DNA of 64,000 nucleotides from Acinetobacter tandoii DSM 14970 = CIP 107469 (lineage in GTDB: Bacteria > Pseudomonadota > Gammaproteobacteria > Pseudomonadales > Moraxellaceae), in assembly GCF_000400735.1 (NCBI RefSeq), contig NZ_KE007367.1:362672-426671 (forward strand), in the 5' to 3' direction. Every line of letters begins with the position of its first letter. The stretch's first letter is position 1. Shown here piece by piece: positions 40,131 through 48,502 of this stretch. A program made the position numbers and the translations under genes. The notes under the pieces were generated by a model. The model was not told where the DNA came from. It worked only from the letters and a program-made list of their open reading frames with translations, and ran no database searches.

Positions 40131-40328
40131 ATGTTAGAGCTTGATGAGATTGGTGAAGCGGAGAATGTTGCTTCGTTACAGAACACTTTAGAAGAAGCGA
40201 AGTTACTTGAAGAAAAGAAAGAAGGCTCTTCTACTGATTGGTCATCTGGAATGGATTTGGTAGATATCGGATCTGCTATTATTGAAGCTGTGGGTGATAT
40301 TATTAGTAATATTGATATAGACCTGTAG
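40131..40328 (+). CDS. small highly acidic hypothetical protein
   Basis: This 65-residue ORF has a good ribosome site, AGGTGG (40115-40120), 10 bases before ATG, and its own downstream hairpin. It has 17 Asp/Glu against 3 Lys. The N-terminal half is a predicted acidic helix (SLQNTLEEAKLLEEKKEG). The C-terminal half, after a Ser/Thr/Trp linker, is an amphipathic helix rich in Ile/Val (LVDIGSAIIEAVGDIISNI). I do not recognise a family. It lies between pyrF and lysO, close behind the pyrF terminator, with no obvious promoter. Confidence 0.55.
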   Translation: MLELDEIGEAENVASLQNTLEEAKLLEEKKEGSSTDWSSGMDLVDIGSAIIEAVGDIISNIDIDL

Positions 40329-40353
40329 GGCATTTGGTTCGACTTTATTAATC

Positions 40354-40387
40354 CCCTTGGTGTTAACTCTTAAATTAATACCAAGGG
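40354..40387. terminator. bidirectional hairpin before lysO end
   Basis: CCCTTGGTGTTAA (40354-40366) pairs with TTAATACCAAGGG (40375-40387), with one G-T pair. It lies between the small acidic ORF and the convergent lysO gene; TTATTTTT follows on the plus strand. Confidence 0.75.
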
Positions 40388-40398
40388 ATGTCTTATTT

Positions 40399-41307
40399 TT
40401 AAAGTGCAGCAAGTACACTAACAGCAATAGGGGCAAGAATAGAGAGAATAAAACCGCTGACCATTGCATGGGGGATAAAGTCATTACCGCAAGCTTGTTT
40501 AACCATTGGAAGAGAAACATCCATTGCGGTGGCTGCTGCTGAAGCGATTGCTGAACGCGGATAACGCCAGCCAATACAATACATGAGAATGATTGCAAAG
40601 ATCTCTCTAAATAAATCATTAATTAGCGCAATACTGCCTAGAGCAGGATTTTTAAGTTCTGAAACAACAATTCCGCTCATGGAGTAGAAACCATAACCTT
40701 GAGATAGCATAATCAGATCTTTCAATTGTAGTTGTTTTAGAAAAATACTACACAGTAAGGCTCCAATAATAGAACCAACAATACAACCAATAGGCACTAA
40801 AAGAATTTTAAAATTTAACCAAGAGCGATCTAATGGGCTGAATGCAAGATCGAGTCCAATCAAGAACATGAAAACCAGAAGTAGATACCATGTATTTACT
40901 TGGGTTGGAATTCCTATATTTTCCAGTAATTTTGCTAAAAGAAATCCTACTGCTAGTGCTATACACGCGTAGGAGATACTAATGCAGGACTTCAATAATA
41001 ATAACAGTGAAATTTTGCCAGAAACAGGTTGTATGCCAATAAATTTATAGAGAGCAAAACAACATAAAAATGACCCTATTGTCGTAAAAAAAGCCAATGC
41101 GGTTGCACTACTTAATATTTGAGAAGAGCCATGAATATTTTCAAGGGCATGGGTGAATTCCATGCTAATCCCAATCAAGAGCAAATAAGAAAAGTAAGGT
41201 AAGACTTTAAAGCATAGTTTAATTAAACTACTTGGAATTTTTTTTGCAAAGAAATATCCAGCGGCTAAGCACAAAAGAAGCTGAGATATAAGAATAAATG
41301 CTTGCAT
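40399..41307 (-). CDS. lysO: lysine exporter LysO
   Basis: This 302-residue inner-membrane protein has about eight helices. The segments SQGYGFYSMSGIVVSELKNPALGSIALINDLFREI and AMDVSLPMVKQACGNDFIPHAMVSGFILSILAPI are those of LysO/YbjE, the lysine exporter. It is divergent from an AraC-type regulator. A 6-3-6 inverted repeat (41326-41340) lies between the gene and a minus-strand TATGAT. Confidence 0.9.
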   Translation of the reverse strand: MQAFILISQLLLCLAAGYFFAKKIPSSLIKLCFKVLPYFSYLLLIGISMEFTHALENIHGSSQILSSATALAFFTTIGSFLCCFALYKFIGIQPVSGKISLLLLLKSCISISYACIALAVGFLLAKLLENIGIPTQVNTWYLLLVFMFLIGLDLAFSPLDRSWLNFKILLVPIGCIVGSIIGALLCSIFLKQLQLKDLIMLSQGYGFYSMSGIVVSELKNPALGSIALINDLFREIFAIILMYCIGWRYPRSAIASAAATAMDVSLPMVKQACGNDFIPHAMVSGFILSILAPIAVSVLAAL

Positions 41308-41325
41308 AGGTAAAGCGATATTTTA

Positions 41326-41340
41326 ATGATGTGCCATCAT
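41326..41340. promoter_or_regulatory. inverted repeat upstream of lysO
   Basis: ATGATG-TGC-CATCAT lies 19 bases before the lysO start and overlaps a minus-strand -10-like TATGAT (41343-41338). It could be an operator or a leader hairpin; the regulator is unknown. Confidence 0.35.
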
Positions 41341-41516
41341 AGCCTAAGTATGCAAATGTTGCAGTGGTTGATGTCGATATGATCGAAATTTTGACATTAG
41401 ATTCAGGCGGCATGAAATCCTACATCTTTATATGCGATTGTAGTTTGATAGATTCGGCAATTTTCAAATAAGGGGAATTGAGTTAAAAAAGGATTCTTAT
41501 CTTTATTGACACAAAT

Positions 41517-42524
41517 ATGAAAAGATCGATTCTCAGTCTCATGTATTTAATACAAGCGATGCGTAAAGCTGGGATTGATGTTGATCAGCAGTTAAAAGGC
41601 ATTGGTTTAAGTGTCGATACCTTGGACCCGACTGCGATTATTCACCCCAGTTTAGAGCGTGATGTATTGATGGTCTTGGGTGAGCATATTTCGTCTGAGC
41701 AAGGCTTAAATATTGGGCAACATTATACGTTAGCAGGGTATGGTCCTTTATTGATGCTATTGGTGACCAGTGACAATATTAGAGTTGCCCTTGAAAAAGT
41801 GATTGCATATCAGCCGCTAACACATCTTACAGCTAAACTGAGTTTAAAATTTCAAAATCATCAGGTGGCATTGTGTTATGAAGCCAATGATTTAACTGAT
41901 GAGCTAAATATGCTGCGTACGCAATCTGAATTGGCGGGTACATATAAGTTTATTCAGGAGTTGTATAAGAAGATGGGGCTAAGCGTGCCTCAGCTAAAAG
42001 TTGAGTTACCCTTTGATCCGCCTGAAAATACTGAGATTTTGGCAATGTATCAAGCATACTATGGGATGGATATTACCTTTTCAAAGCCTTATGCTGCATT
42101 TTGGTTTGATGAGGCTGTTTTGGAGATTAAAATTCCTTCGGCTGATCAAATGACATTCCGTATTTATGATTATAAATGTCAGGCTGAAATGAAGCGATTG
42201 TCTCAGCAATCAGCAGTACCTGATTTGGTGGAGCGCGTTCAGGACTATTTGGACTTGCAGCAAGGTGTTATTCCAACAATGGCGGAAACAGCACAAGCAT
42301 TACATATTCCAGAGCGCACACTGAGACATCAGTTGCAGCAGCTAAATAGTAGTTATAAGCAGATTAGAGAACAATTAATTAAGGAAAAAGCGCTGAGGTT
42401 AATTGAATATCAGGAGTACACCATTGAAATGATTGCTGAATTATTGGGCTATTCTGAACCAGCGGCATTTAACCATGCCTTTAAACGTTGGTTTGGACGC
42501 AGTCCTCGGCAATATTCCAAGTAG
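41517..42524 (+). CDS. AraC-family transcriptional regulator
   Basis: This 335-residue regulator has the Arabinose_bd-like N-terminal domain (SLMYLIQAMRKAGIDVDQQLKGIGL... HYTLAGYGPLLMLLVTSDNIRVAL) seen in OruR/GliR-type proteins, and a C-terminal pair of HTH motifs (MAETAQALHIPERTLRHQLQQLN; IAELLGYSEPAAFNHAFKRWFGRSPRQY). The effector is unknown. It is divergent from lysO, 209 bases away, but there is no direct evidence that it controls it. Confidence 0.88.
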   Translation: MKRSILSLMYLIQAMRKAGIDVDQQLKGIGLSVDTLDPTAIIHPSLERDVLMVLGEHISSEQGLNIGQHYTLAGYGPLLMLLVTSDNIRVALEKVIAYQPLTHLTAKLSLKFQNHQVALCYEANDLTDELNMLRTQSELAGTYKFIQELYKKMGLSVPQLKVELPFDPPENTEILAMYQAYYGMDITFSKPYAAFWFDEAVLEIKIPSADQMTFRIYDYKCQAEMKRLSQQSAVPDLVERVQDYLDLQQGVIPTMAETAQALHIPERTLRHQLQQLNSSYKQIREQLIKEKALRLIEYQEYTIEMIAELLGYSEPAAFNHAFKRWFGRSPRQYSK

Positions 42525-42602
42525 TGTTACTCATGCCAAAGTTTTATTTATTGTTCCCTAATTTTCGTTATACTTTCGTCAGACCAAAATAGTAATCAAG
42601 AT

Positions 42603-43751
42603 ATGTCGGATTTAAATCTTCACAGCACCGCCTTTGCTCCATTATCACCAGCTGAACGTTACGCGCAAGCTTTGGCTTCTGGGCAATTTATGCCTGATGA
42701 AGCTCAAGCACAGGCCGTACATGAATTAGACCGTGTCTGGCAAGAACTGATTCAGCGCTATAAGGCATCAAAGAAGGCATTTCGTCGCTTTCGTCGTCAG
42801 ACATCTCCACAAGGTGTTTATATGTGGGGTGGGGTGGGTCGCGGTAAAACATGGTTGATGGACCAGTTTTATGATTCGATTCCATTCCGTCGTAAAACAC
42901 GCATGCATTTTCATCACTTTATGCAGCATGTACATCGTGAGTTGAATAAATTATCTGGTCAGCGTAATCCCCTAGATGCGGTTGCAGATCAGATTTATAA
43001 AGATGCGGTGATTATCTGTTTTGATGAATTCTTTGTTACAAATGTCACGGATGCAATGATTCTGAGTGAACTATTCCAGAAGTTGTTTAGCCGTGGTGTA
43101 ACTTTGGTTGCGACATCAAATATTGCTCCAGATGGTTTGTATAAAAATGGAATCCATCGTGATCGTTTTATTCCAACCATTGAGATGGTGAAGAAAAACT
43201 GTGTCATCTTAAACGTAGATGCGGGTGTGGATTATCGTTTGCGTGTACTTAAGCAGGCACAATTGTTTAAGCATCCTTTAACACATGATCATAAAGTTTG
43301 GATTGCTCAGCGTTTTACAGCATTGACGCAAACACAACTTCAGTCGCAAGAGCCGATTGTAATTAATAATCGCTTGGTGGAAACAATTGGCCATACCGAG
43401 GATGTATTGTGGTGTGAGTTTTCTGAACTGTGCTTGAAACCTCGCAGCCCAGCAGATTTTATTGAAATTGCGAATATCTATAACACGGTATTGGTGAGTA
43501 ATGTTCCGCATTTGACCGATTATCTCTCTGAGGGAACGCGTCGTTTCATCTATTTAGTGGATGAATTCTATGACCGCGGAGTCAAATTGTTGCTGACTTC
43601 GGAAGATACAATCATTGATATTTATCAGGGTGAAAAATTAGCATTCGAAATTGAGCGGACACGTTCACGGTTACTTGAAATGCAATCCGATGATTATTTG
43701 CATTCAGAGCACCGACTCATTGAGAAATCTGCCAAAGATTTTAACGAATAA
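42603..43751 (+). CDS. zapE: cell division ATPase ZapE
   Basis: This 382-residue AFG1-family AAA-like ATPase has Walker A MWGGVGRGKTWLMDQF, RMHFHHFMQHVH, Walker B ICFDEFFVTNVTDAMIL, VATSNIAPDGLYKNG and RFIYLVDEFYDRGVKL. In E. coli ZapE binds FtsZ late in division. It has its own strong terminator. Confidence 0.93.
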   Translation: MSDLNLHSTAFAPLSPAERYAQALASGQFMPDEAQAQAVHELDRVWQELIQRYKASKKAFRRFRRQTSPQGVYMWGGVGRGKTWLMDQFYDSIPFRRKTRMHFHHFMQHVHRELNKLSGQRNPLDAVADQIYKDAVIICFDEFFVTNVTDAMILSELFQKLFSRGVTLVATSNIAPDGLYKNGIHRDRFIPTIEMVKKNCVILNVDAGVDYRLRVLKQAQLFKHPLTHDHKVWIAQRFTALTQTQLQSQEPIVINNRLVETIGHTEDVLWCEFSELCLKPRSPADFIEIANIYNTVLVSNVPHLTDYLSEGTRRFIYLVDEFYDRGVKLLLTSEDTIIDIYQGEKLAFEIERTRSRLLEMQSDDYLHSEHRLIEKSAKDFNE

Positions 43752-43753
43752 GC

Positions 43754-43781
43754 AAAAAACGCCATGAATTGGCGTTTTTTT
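43754..43781 (+). terminator. zapE terminator
   Basis: AAAAAACGCCA (43754-43764) pairs with TGGCGTTTTTT (43770-43780), followed by T. It lies right after the zapE stop. Confidence 0.92.
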
Positions 43782-44112
43782 ATGGCTAAAAGTATTGTAT
43801 GTTAAATCAACATTTTTGCTTGTATATGGAAAATGCGTCAGATCAAACAAGAAATGAAAATAAGTAATTGGGATGAGTTTGATAGATGTTCTGAACTTAA
43901 GTCTAATTTCGGCATTTCAAAAACTTAATACACTGTAAAAAGAGTATTCATGAGCGTGATAATACAAACTAAATAGGATTTTATTTGATGATGTCAATAT
44001 TTATTGCACAGAAAATGCTTACTATTTAGGAATGTGATATTCGTATTCAGAAAAGTATAAATAGGTATACTGGAATCTCTTGTTATAAAAAGTAGCAATA
44101 TCAGGAAAGACA
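43782..44112. other. AT-rich gap upstream of glcB
   Basis: No gene is visible. TATACT (44066-44071) is a possible -10 box for glcB, without a good -35. A sequence ACTTAAGTCTAA near 43900 resembles one half of the palindrome after map (54781-54796). Confidence 0.4.
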
Positions 44113-46278
44113 ATGACTGTACGTATTCAAAAGGGTAAGTTAGCGATTGCTAAAGAACTTTACGATTTTATCGAGAATGAAGCTTTACCAGGTTCTGGTT
44201 TGGACAGCGAAACATACTGGAAAAACTTTGAGCAAGTCGTTGTCGATCTTAGCCCAAAAAATAAAGCGCTTTTGGAAAAGCGTGAAGATCTTCAGGCTAA
44301 AATTGATGAATGGCACCGCAACAACACATTTGAATTAGAAGCTTACAAAGCTTTCCTTAAAGAAATTGGCTACTTGGTACCAGAAGTAGAAGATTTCCAG
44401 ATCAGCACAGAAAATGTTGATGAAGAAATTGCGTTATTGGCAGGACCACAATTGGTTGTACCTGTGCGTAATGCGCGTTATTGCTTAAATGCGGCAAACG
44501 CACGTTGGGGTTCACTGTACGATGCACTTTACGGTTTTGATGTGATCCCTGAAGAAGGTGGCGCTGAAAAAGGTAAAGGTTATAACCCTGTTCGTGGCGA
44601 TAAAGTTATTGCATTTGCTAAAAATTTCTTAAATGAAACTTTCCCGCTTGCACAAGGTTCACATGCTGACGCAACACGTTATGCGGTGGAAAATAACAAA
44701 TTAGCTGTAACACTTAAAGATGGTTCTACAACTGGTTTAGCACATGAAGCACAATTCGTTGGCTTTAATGGTGAAGAAGCAAATCCTTCAGAAGTTGTTC
44801 TATTGAACAATGGTTTGCATGTCATTATTGAAGTTGATGCAACAAGCCCAGTGGGTAAAACTGATGCGGCAGATGTGAAAGATTTAGTTCTTGAAGCAGC
44901 AATTACAACGATTCAGGATTTAGAAGACTCTGTTGCAGCAGTTGATGCTGAAGAAAAAGTAGAAGGCTACCGTAACTGGTTAGGCCTAATGAAAGGTGAT
45001 TTACAAGAATCAATTGAGAAAAATGGCAAGACCATTACTCGTACATTAAATAAAGACCGTACAATTAAAAACTTGATTGGTGGTACGACAACTTTACATG
45101 GTCGCTCGTTAATGCTTCTACGTAACGTCGGTCATTTAATGACGAACCCTGCAATTTTAGTTGATGGTGAAGAAATCTTTGAAGGCATTATGGATGCCTT
45201 AGTAACGCCATTACTCAGTGTTGCTGATATTCGTGGTCAAAATGAGAACAAAAACTCTCGTAAAGGCTCAATGTATATCGTTAAACCAAAAATGCATGGT
45301 CCAGAAGAAGTTGCATTTGCAGTTGAATTGTTTGAACGTGCAGAACAAGCAATTGGCTTACCAGCGAAGTCTTTAAAAATCGGTATTATGGATGAAGAGC
45401 GTCGTACATCAGTTAACTTGAAAAACTGTATTGCGGCTGCAAAAGACCGTACGATCTTTATTAACACTGGCTTTATGGACCGTACAGGTGATGAAATCCA
45501 TACTTCTATGGAAGCAGCACCAGTTGTTCGTAAAGAAGCAGTAAAAACACAAAAATGGATTGCAGCTTACGAAAATCGTAACGTAGCAATTGGTTTAGAG
45601 TGTGGCTTACAAGGTAAAGCGCAAATTGGTAAAGGTATGTGGCCTAAACCAGACAGCATGAAAGATATGTTGGCAACTAAAGCTGCACATCCAAATGCAG
45701 GTGCATCATGTGCTTGGGTGCCATCTCCAACAGGTGCGGCACTCCATGCAATGCATTACCATCAAGTGAATGTAAAAGCACGCCAAGATCAATTGAAAGC
45801 AGAAGAAATGCTTTCTCTAGATGATTTGTTAACGCCTCCGTTTGCTCCAGAGACTAACTGGTCAGCTGAAGAAATTAACAATGAACTTGAAAATAACTGT
45901 CAAGGTATCTTGGGTTATGTAGTTCGTTGGGTCGACTTGGGTGTAGGTTGTTCTAAAGTTCCAGATATCAACAACGTTGGTTTAATGGAAGACCGTGCAA
46001 CATTGCGTATTTCTTCACAACACGTTGCAAACTGGTTGCGTCATGGTATCGTTACACGCGAGCAAGTTGAAGAAGTGTTGAAGCGTATGGCTAAAATTGT
46101 AGATGGTCAAAATGCTGATGATCCGTTGTATACGCCAATGGCAACAGACTTTGATAATAATATCGCTTTCCAAGCTGCTTCTGATTTAATTTTCAAAGGT
46201 GGTGTTCAGCCTTCAGGTTACACTGAGCCATTGTTACATGCTGCACGTTTGAAACTTAAAGGTTATACAGGTGACTAA
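44113..46278 (+). CDS. glcB: malate synthase G
   Basis: This 721-residue enzyme condenses glyoxylate with acetyl-CoA to malate (glyoxylate shunt). It has [87 protein letters not shown] and [23 protein letters not shown], all of the G isoform, and the usual G-type length. It stands alone, with a strong terminator. Confidence 0.97.
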   Translation: MTVRIQKGKLAIAKELYDFIENEALPGSGLDSETYWKNFEQVVVDLSPKNKALLEKREDLQAKIDEWHRNNTFELEAYKAFLKEIGYLVPEVEDFQISTENVDEEIALLAGPQLVVPVRNARYCLNAANARWGSLYDALYGFDVIPEEGGAEKGKGYNPVRGDKVIAFAKNFLNETFPLAQGSHADATRYAVENNKLAVTLKDGSTTGLAHEAQFVGFNGEEANPSEVVLLNNGLHVIIEVDATSPVGKTDAADVKDLVLEAAITTIQDLEDSVAAVDAEEKVEGYRNWLGLMKGDLQESIEKNGKTITRTLNKDRTIKNLIGGTTTLHGRSLMLLRNVGHLMTNPAILVDGEEIFEGIMDALVTPLLSVADIRGQNENKNSRKGSMYIVKPKMHGPEEVAFAVELFERAEQAIGLPAKSLKIGIMDEERRTSVNLKNCIAAAKDRTIFINTGFMDRTGDEIHTSMEAAPVVRKEAVKTQKWIAAYENRNVAIGLECGLQGKAQIGKGMWPKPDSMKDMLATKAAHPNAGASCAWVPSPTGAALHAMHYHQVNVKARQDQLKAEEMLSLDDLLTPPFAPETNWSAEEINNELENNCQGILGYVVRWVDLGVGCSKVPDINNVGLMEDRATLRISSQHVANWLRHGIVTREQVEEVLKRMAKIVDGQNADDPLYTPMATDFDNNIAFQAASDLIFKGGVQPSGYTEPLLHAARLKLKGYTGD

Positions 46279-46302
46279 TTTCGACTAGTTACGTGAATTT
46301 GA

Positions 46303-46337
46303 CAAAGACCTTTCAATTTTGAAAGGTCTTTGTTTTT
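46303..46337 (+). terminator. glcB terminator
   Basis: CAAAGACCTTTCAA (46303-46316) pairs with TTGAAAGGTCTTTG (46319-46332), then TTTTT. This is a strong intrinsic terminator. Confidence 0.93.
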
Positions 46338-46414
46338 ATAAGAGAAAAAATCTAACAACAAAAAGAATATGATTGTATTTAGATAAGTATAAGAATTGAG
46401 ATTCAATAGAATGA

Positions 46415-46555
46415 TTTATTCCGTATGGCGATTATGAAGCCCACTATGATTATGTCTATAATATTGAAGTTGCAGATTCTAATCGTTATTTTGTGACTGA
46501 AATGAGAATTCTAGCTCATTGTGATATGAAAGAAAGCATCTATCGGATTCAATAA
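46415..46555 (+). pseudogene. possible gene remnant upstream of SRAP gene
   Basis: A 46-codon stretch is open between a stop at 46412 and the TAA at 46553-46555, which directly abuts the ATG of the SRAP gene. The translation looks protein-like (PYGDYEAHYDYVYNIEVAD, then RYFVTEMRILAHCDMKESIY), but it has no start codon before an internal ATG at 46502. It may be the 3' remnant of a lost gene or chance. Family not recognised. Confidence 0.3.
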
Positions 46556-47224
46556 ATGTGTGCCAATTTTAAACCTCTAACCTTGTCGCAACTACAGCAA
46601 TTGGGCTTGCCACAAATTCCATTTGAATATCTGGAAGAGGTTTATCCTAGTTATAAAACTCCGTTATTGTTTAAATCTGAACATGGATTGGAATGGCGAG
46701 AAGTATTATTTGGTTTAGTGCCGAAATGGGCTGAAGATGCTAGTACCTCTAAGCGTACTTATAACGCTAGACATGAGACTATTTTTGAAAAACCAAGCTT
46801 TCAAGATGCAGCTTATAAATGTAAGTTTGGTGTGATTCCAGTCACTGAGTTTTATGAAAGTAAATATATTGAAAATAAACCACAACGATGGGGTGTGAGG
46901 CGTAAAGATGGCAAAGCCTTCTTTATTGCTGCAATTTATGAAATTTGTAAAATCAATAACGAAATCATTCGTTCTGCAGCAATGCTGACGATGAATGCAA
47001 TAGACCACCCTATGATGAAAGAGTTTCATGAACCTGGTGATGTAAAACGATCAGTTGTCATCATTCCACATGAGTATCTTGATCATTGGCTAAGCTTAAA
47101 ACAGCCACATCAAATGACTCAATTTATGCAGGGATTCCCAGTTGAGGAGTTTGAATGTTCACATGTGCCTAAAGCAAAAATAGAGAAAATAACAGCTCAG
47201 TTGAACATGTTTGATCTTTTCTAA
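46556..47224 (+). CDS. SRAP (HMCES/YedK) abasic-site protein
   Basis: This 222-residue SOS response-associated peptidase family protein forms a covalent link to abasic sites in single-stranded DNA. The catalytic Cys is C2 (MCANF), exposed after Met removal. N70 (YNARHET), E98 (VTEFYE) and H158 (EFHEPG) are in the expected positions. The start is certain because Cys2 must follow Met1. It is monocistronic and convergent with the MarR gene. Confidence 0.92.
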   Translation: MCANFKPLTLSQLQQLGLPQIPFEYLEEVYPSYKTPLLFKSEHGLEWREVLFGLVPKWAEDASTSKRTYNARHETIFEKPSFQDAAYKCKFGVIPVTEFYESKYIENKPQRWGVRRKDGKAFFIAAIYEICKINNEIIRSAAMLTMNAIDHPMMKEFHEPGDVKRSVVIIPHEYLDHWLSLKQPHQMTQFMQGFPVEEFECSHVPKAKIEKITAQLNMFDLF

Positions 47225-47229
47225 ATATA

Positions 47230-47261
47230 AAAAAAGGGTTTCATTTGGAAACCCTTTTTTT
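47230..47261. terminator. bidirectional terminator, SRAP/MarR
   Basis: AAAAAAGGGTTTC (47230-47242) pairs with GAAACCCTTTTTT (47248-47260). T runs on both strands serve the two convergent genes. Confidence 0.9.
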
Positions 47262-47273
47262 ATGGTTTATAAA

Positions 47274-47738
47274 TTAACGGTTAAGATTGTTAAAAATATG
47301 TTTTAAGCTGTCCATCATTTTTTCAATCTGTAAGGGCGTTAAACCTTCAAAGGATTGTTCGAGTACAGCACTAGTCAAATCATTGATTTTATGTGTCATT
47401 TCATTGCCCTTTTCGGTAAGAACAACACGTGTTATACGAGCATCATCTTCACATGAATAGGTGTTAACGAGCCCTTCGTCTTTAAGACGATAAACAATCT
47501 TTGTCGTTGTAGACATTTTCGATACGACCATATCGGAAAGATCGGATACGCTAGCATTTGGTTTAGATTTTAAAGCAAGTAAAATACGACGACGAGAATT
47601 ATCTAATCCGTATTTTTTTAGGACTTGATCGACCTTTTGCACATGTTGCGAATAAACCTGAGTGATCCAAAAAAAAGGAAAATTCTCTAGAGTAAAGTCG
47701 TCAGCGGTAGGTAAAAACTTCGCATACTTTTTAGTCAT
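47274..47738 (-). CDS. MarR-family transcriptional regulator
   Basis: This is a regulator of about 154 residues with a winged HTH: NASVSDLSDMVVSKMSTTTKIVYRLKDEGLV, then the wing DDARITRVVLTEKG. ATG 47738 has GGA 7-10 bases upstream; the frame extends to 47825, but the added 29 residues (many Cys, Tyr, Lys) look non-coding. No catabolic or efflux gene is adjacent, so the target is unknown. Confidence 0.88.
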   Translation of the reverse strand: MTKKYAKFLPTADDFTLENFPFFWITQVYSQHVQKVDQVLKKYGLDNSRRRILLALKSKPNASVSDLSDMVVSKMSTTTKIVYRLKDEGLVNTYSCEDDARITRVVLTEKGNEMTHKINDLTSAVLEQSFEGLTPLQIEKMMDSLKHIFNNLNR

Positions 47739-47825
47739 ATGGGATTCCAAATATTTATTTTTATATTGCTTAATATTATGTGAAATATGACACGTTAAGC
47801 AATATAATTGTGATGAAATGTTCAA

Positions 47826-48433
47826 AATTCGATTTGTGTATTTGCAGTGACTTGATGGCGAGTCTATACCCGAGGAAATTTAAATGACTGCTCTAGTGCT
47901 AAATGAGCATCGTTTTGATGCAAATTAAGAATGCGCATTAAGGGGAGATAAAAGGTCAATCCTGTTCCTTCTGTCATAGCAACCAATCCTGTAAATAAAT
48001 CTGAGTTAAGTAGGTAATTCATTTACCATACATATTGAGTAATAAATAATTTGATAGATATTCCATTTAATTTTTTCATTTTAGTATAAAAACTTCTTTT
48101 GAAAACTGGCTTTGTTTACAAAACATTTCTGTTATTTGAAGCATTAATTTAAGAAAAATTAATATTTAAATACTAAATAATCAATAAAAAGAATAATTTA
48201 ATTCATTAGAAATCCTTACACAAGCAGTATGAGACTATTTGTGACTACTCAGTTTTCTTTTTTTGTTACAATCAACTCTGTCAATGTATTTGAATTGTAT
48301 CTGATGATAATATTTTAATCTTTCTTGACAAGAATATCTAGTAAGTTGATTTTGTAAAAAAATTAAAAAAAATAATTACAATGTAAGAAGAGTATGCATA
48401 ATAAAACTATCTATTGTTAAAAAGAGGTTTTAC
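47826..48433. other. long AT-rich gap between MarR and terC-type genes
   Basis: The part next to MarR carries a short minus-strand ORF (47864-48022). The rest, about 48030-48420, is very AT-rich with no supported gene and probably holds promoters for the terC-type gene. I could not find the GGGGAGTA core of a yybP-ykoY riboswitch. Confidence 0.4.
47864..48022 (-). CDS. short ORF or gene remnant
   Basis: This 52-codon ORF begins ATG (48022) just after an in-frame TAA and ends TAG (47866-47864). Its translation is protein-like: NSDLFTGLVAMTEGTGLTF, then YLPLMRILNLHQNDAHLALE. It lacks a clear ribosome site. It lies on the MarR strand, 125 bases upstream of that gene. It may be the 3' end of a decayed gene; the family is not recognised. 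Confidence 0.35.
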   Translation of the reverse strand: MNYLLNSDLFTGLVAMTEGTGLTFYLPLMRILNLHQNDAHLALEQSFKFPRV

Positions 48434-48502
48434 ATGGATCCGTCGCCGTGCAGGTCTAGCTTATTAAAATTTTGCCTTGAGTTAATCGAGGTGCGTCAAT
48501 AA
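48434..48502 (+). CDS. 22-codon upstream ORF (leader peptide) of terC-type gene
   Basis: The ORF reads [11 protein letters not shown] then [11 protein letters not shown] and stops in TAATG, sharing one base with the start of the next gene. Its ribosome site AGAGG (48423-48427) is 6 bases before ATG. It contains two cysteines (C6, C14). A hairpin CCTTGA/TCGAGG (48475-48480, 48486-48491) inside it covers the ribosome site GAGGTG of the downstream gene. Translation through the uORF would open that site, so translational coupling is likely. The peptide itself may be incidental. Confidence 0.6.
   Translation: MDPSPCRSSLLKFCLELIEVRQ
48475..48491 (+). promoter_or_regulatory. hairpin covering the terC-type ribosome site
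   Basis: CCTTGA-GTTAA-TCGAGG can fold with one G-T pair and buries GAGG of GAGGTG (48488-48493), 8 bases before ATG 48502. Confidence 0.5.

Noticed and set aside
41228..41413. 61-residue minus-strand ORF overlapping the lysO start
   Set aside because: It overlaps lysO in another frame and has low-complexity Ser/Thr composition; it is probably a shadow frame.
48030..48501. yybP-ykoY manganese riboswitch before the TerC gene
   Set aside because: Expected from the family, but no GGGGAGTA core or matching helices could be seen.
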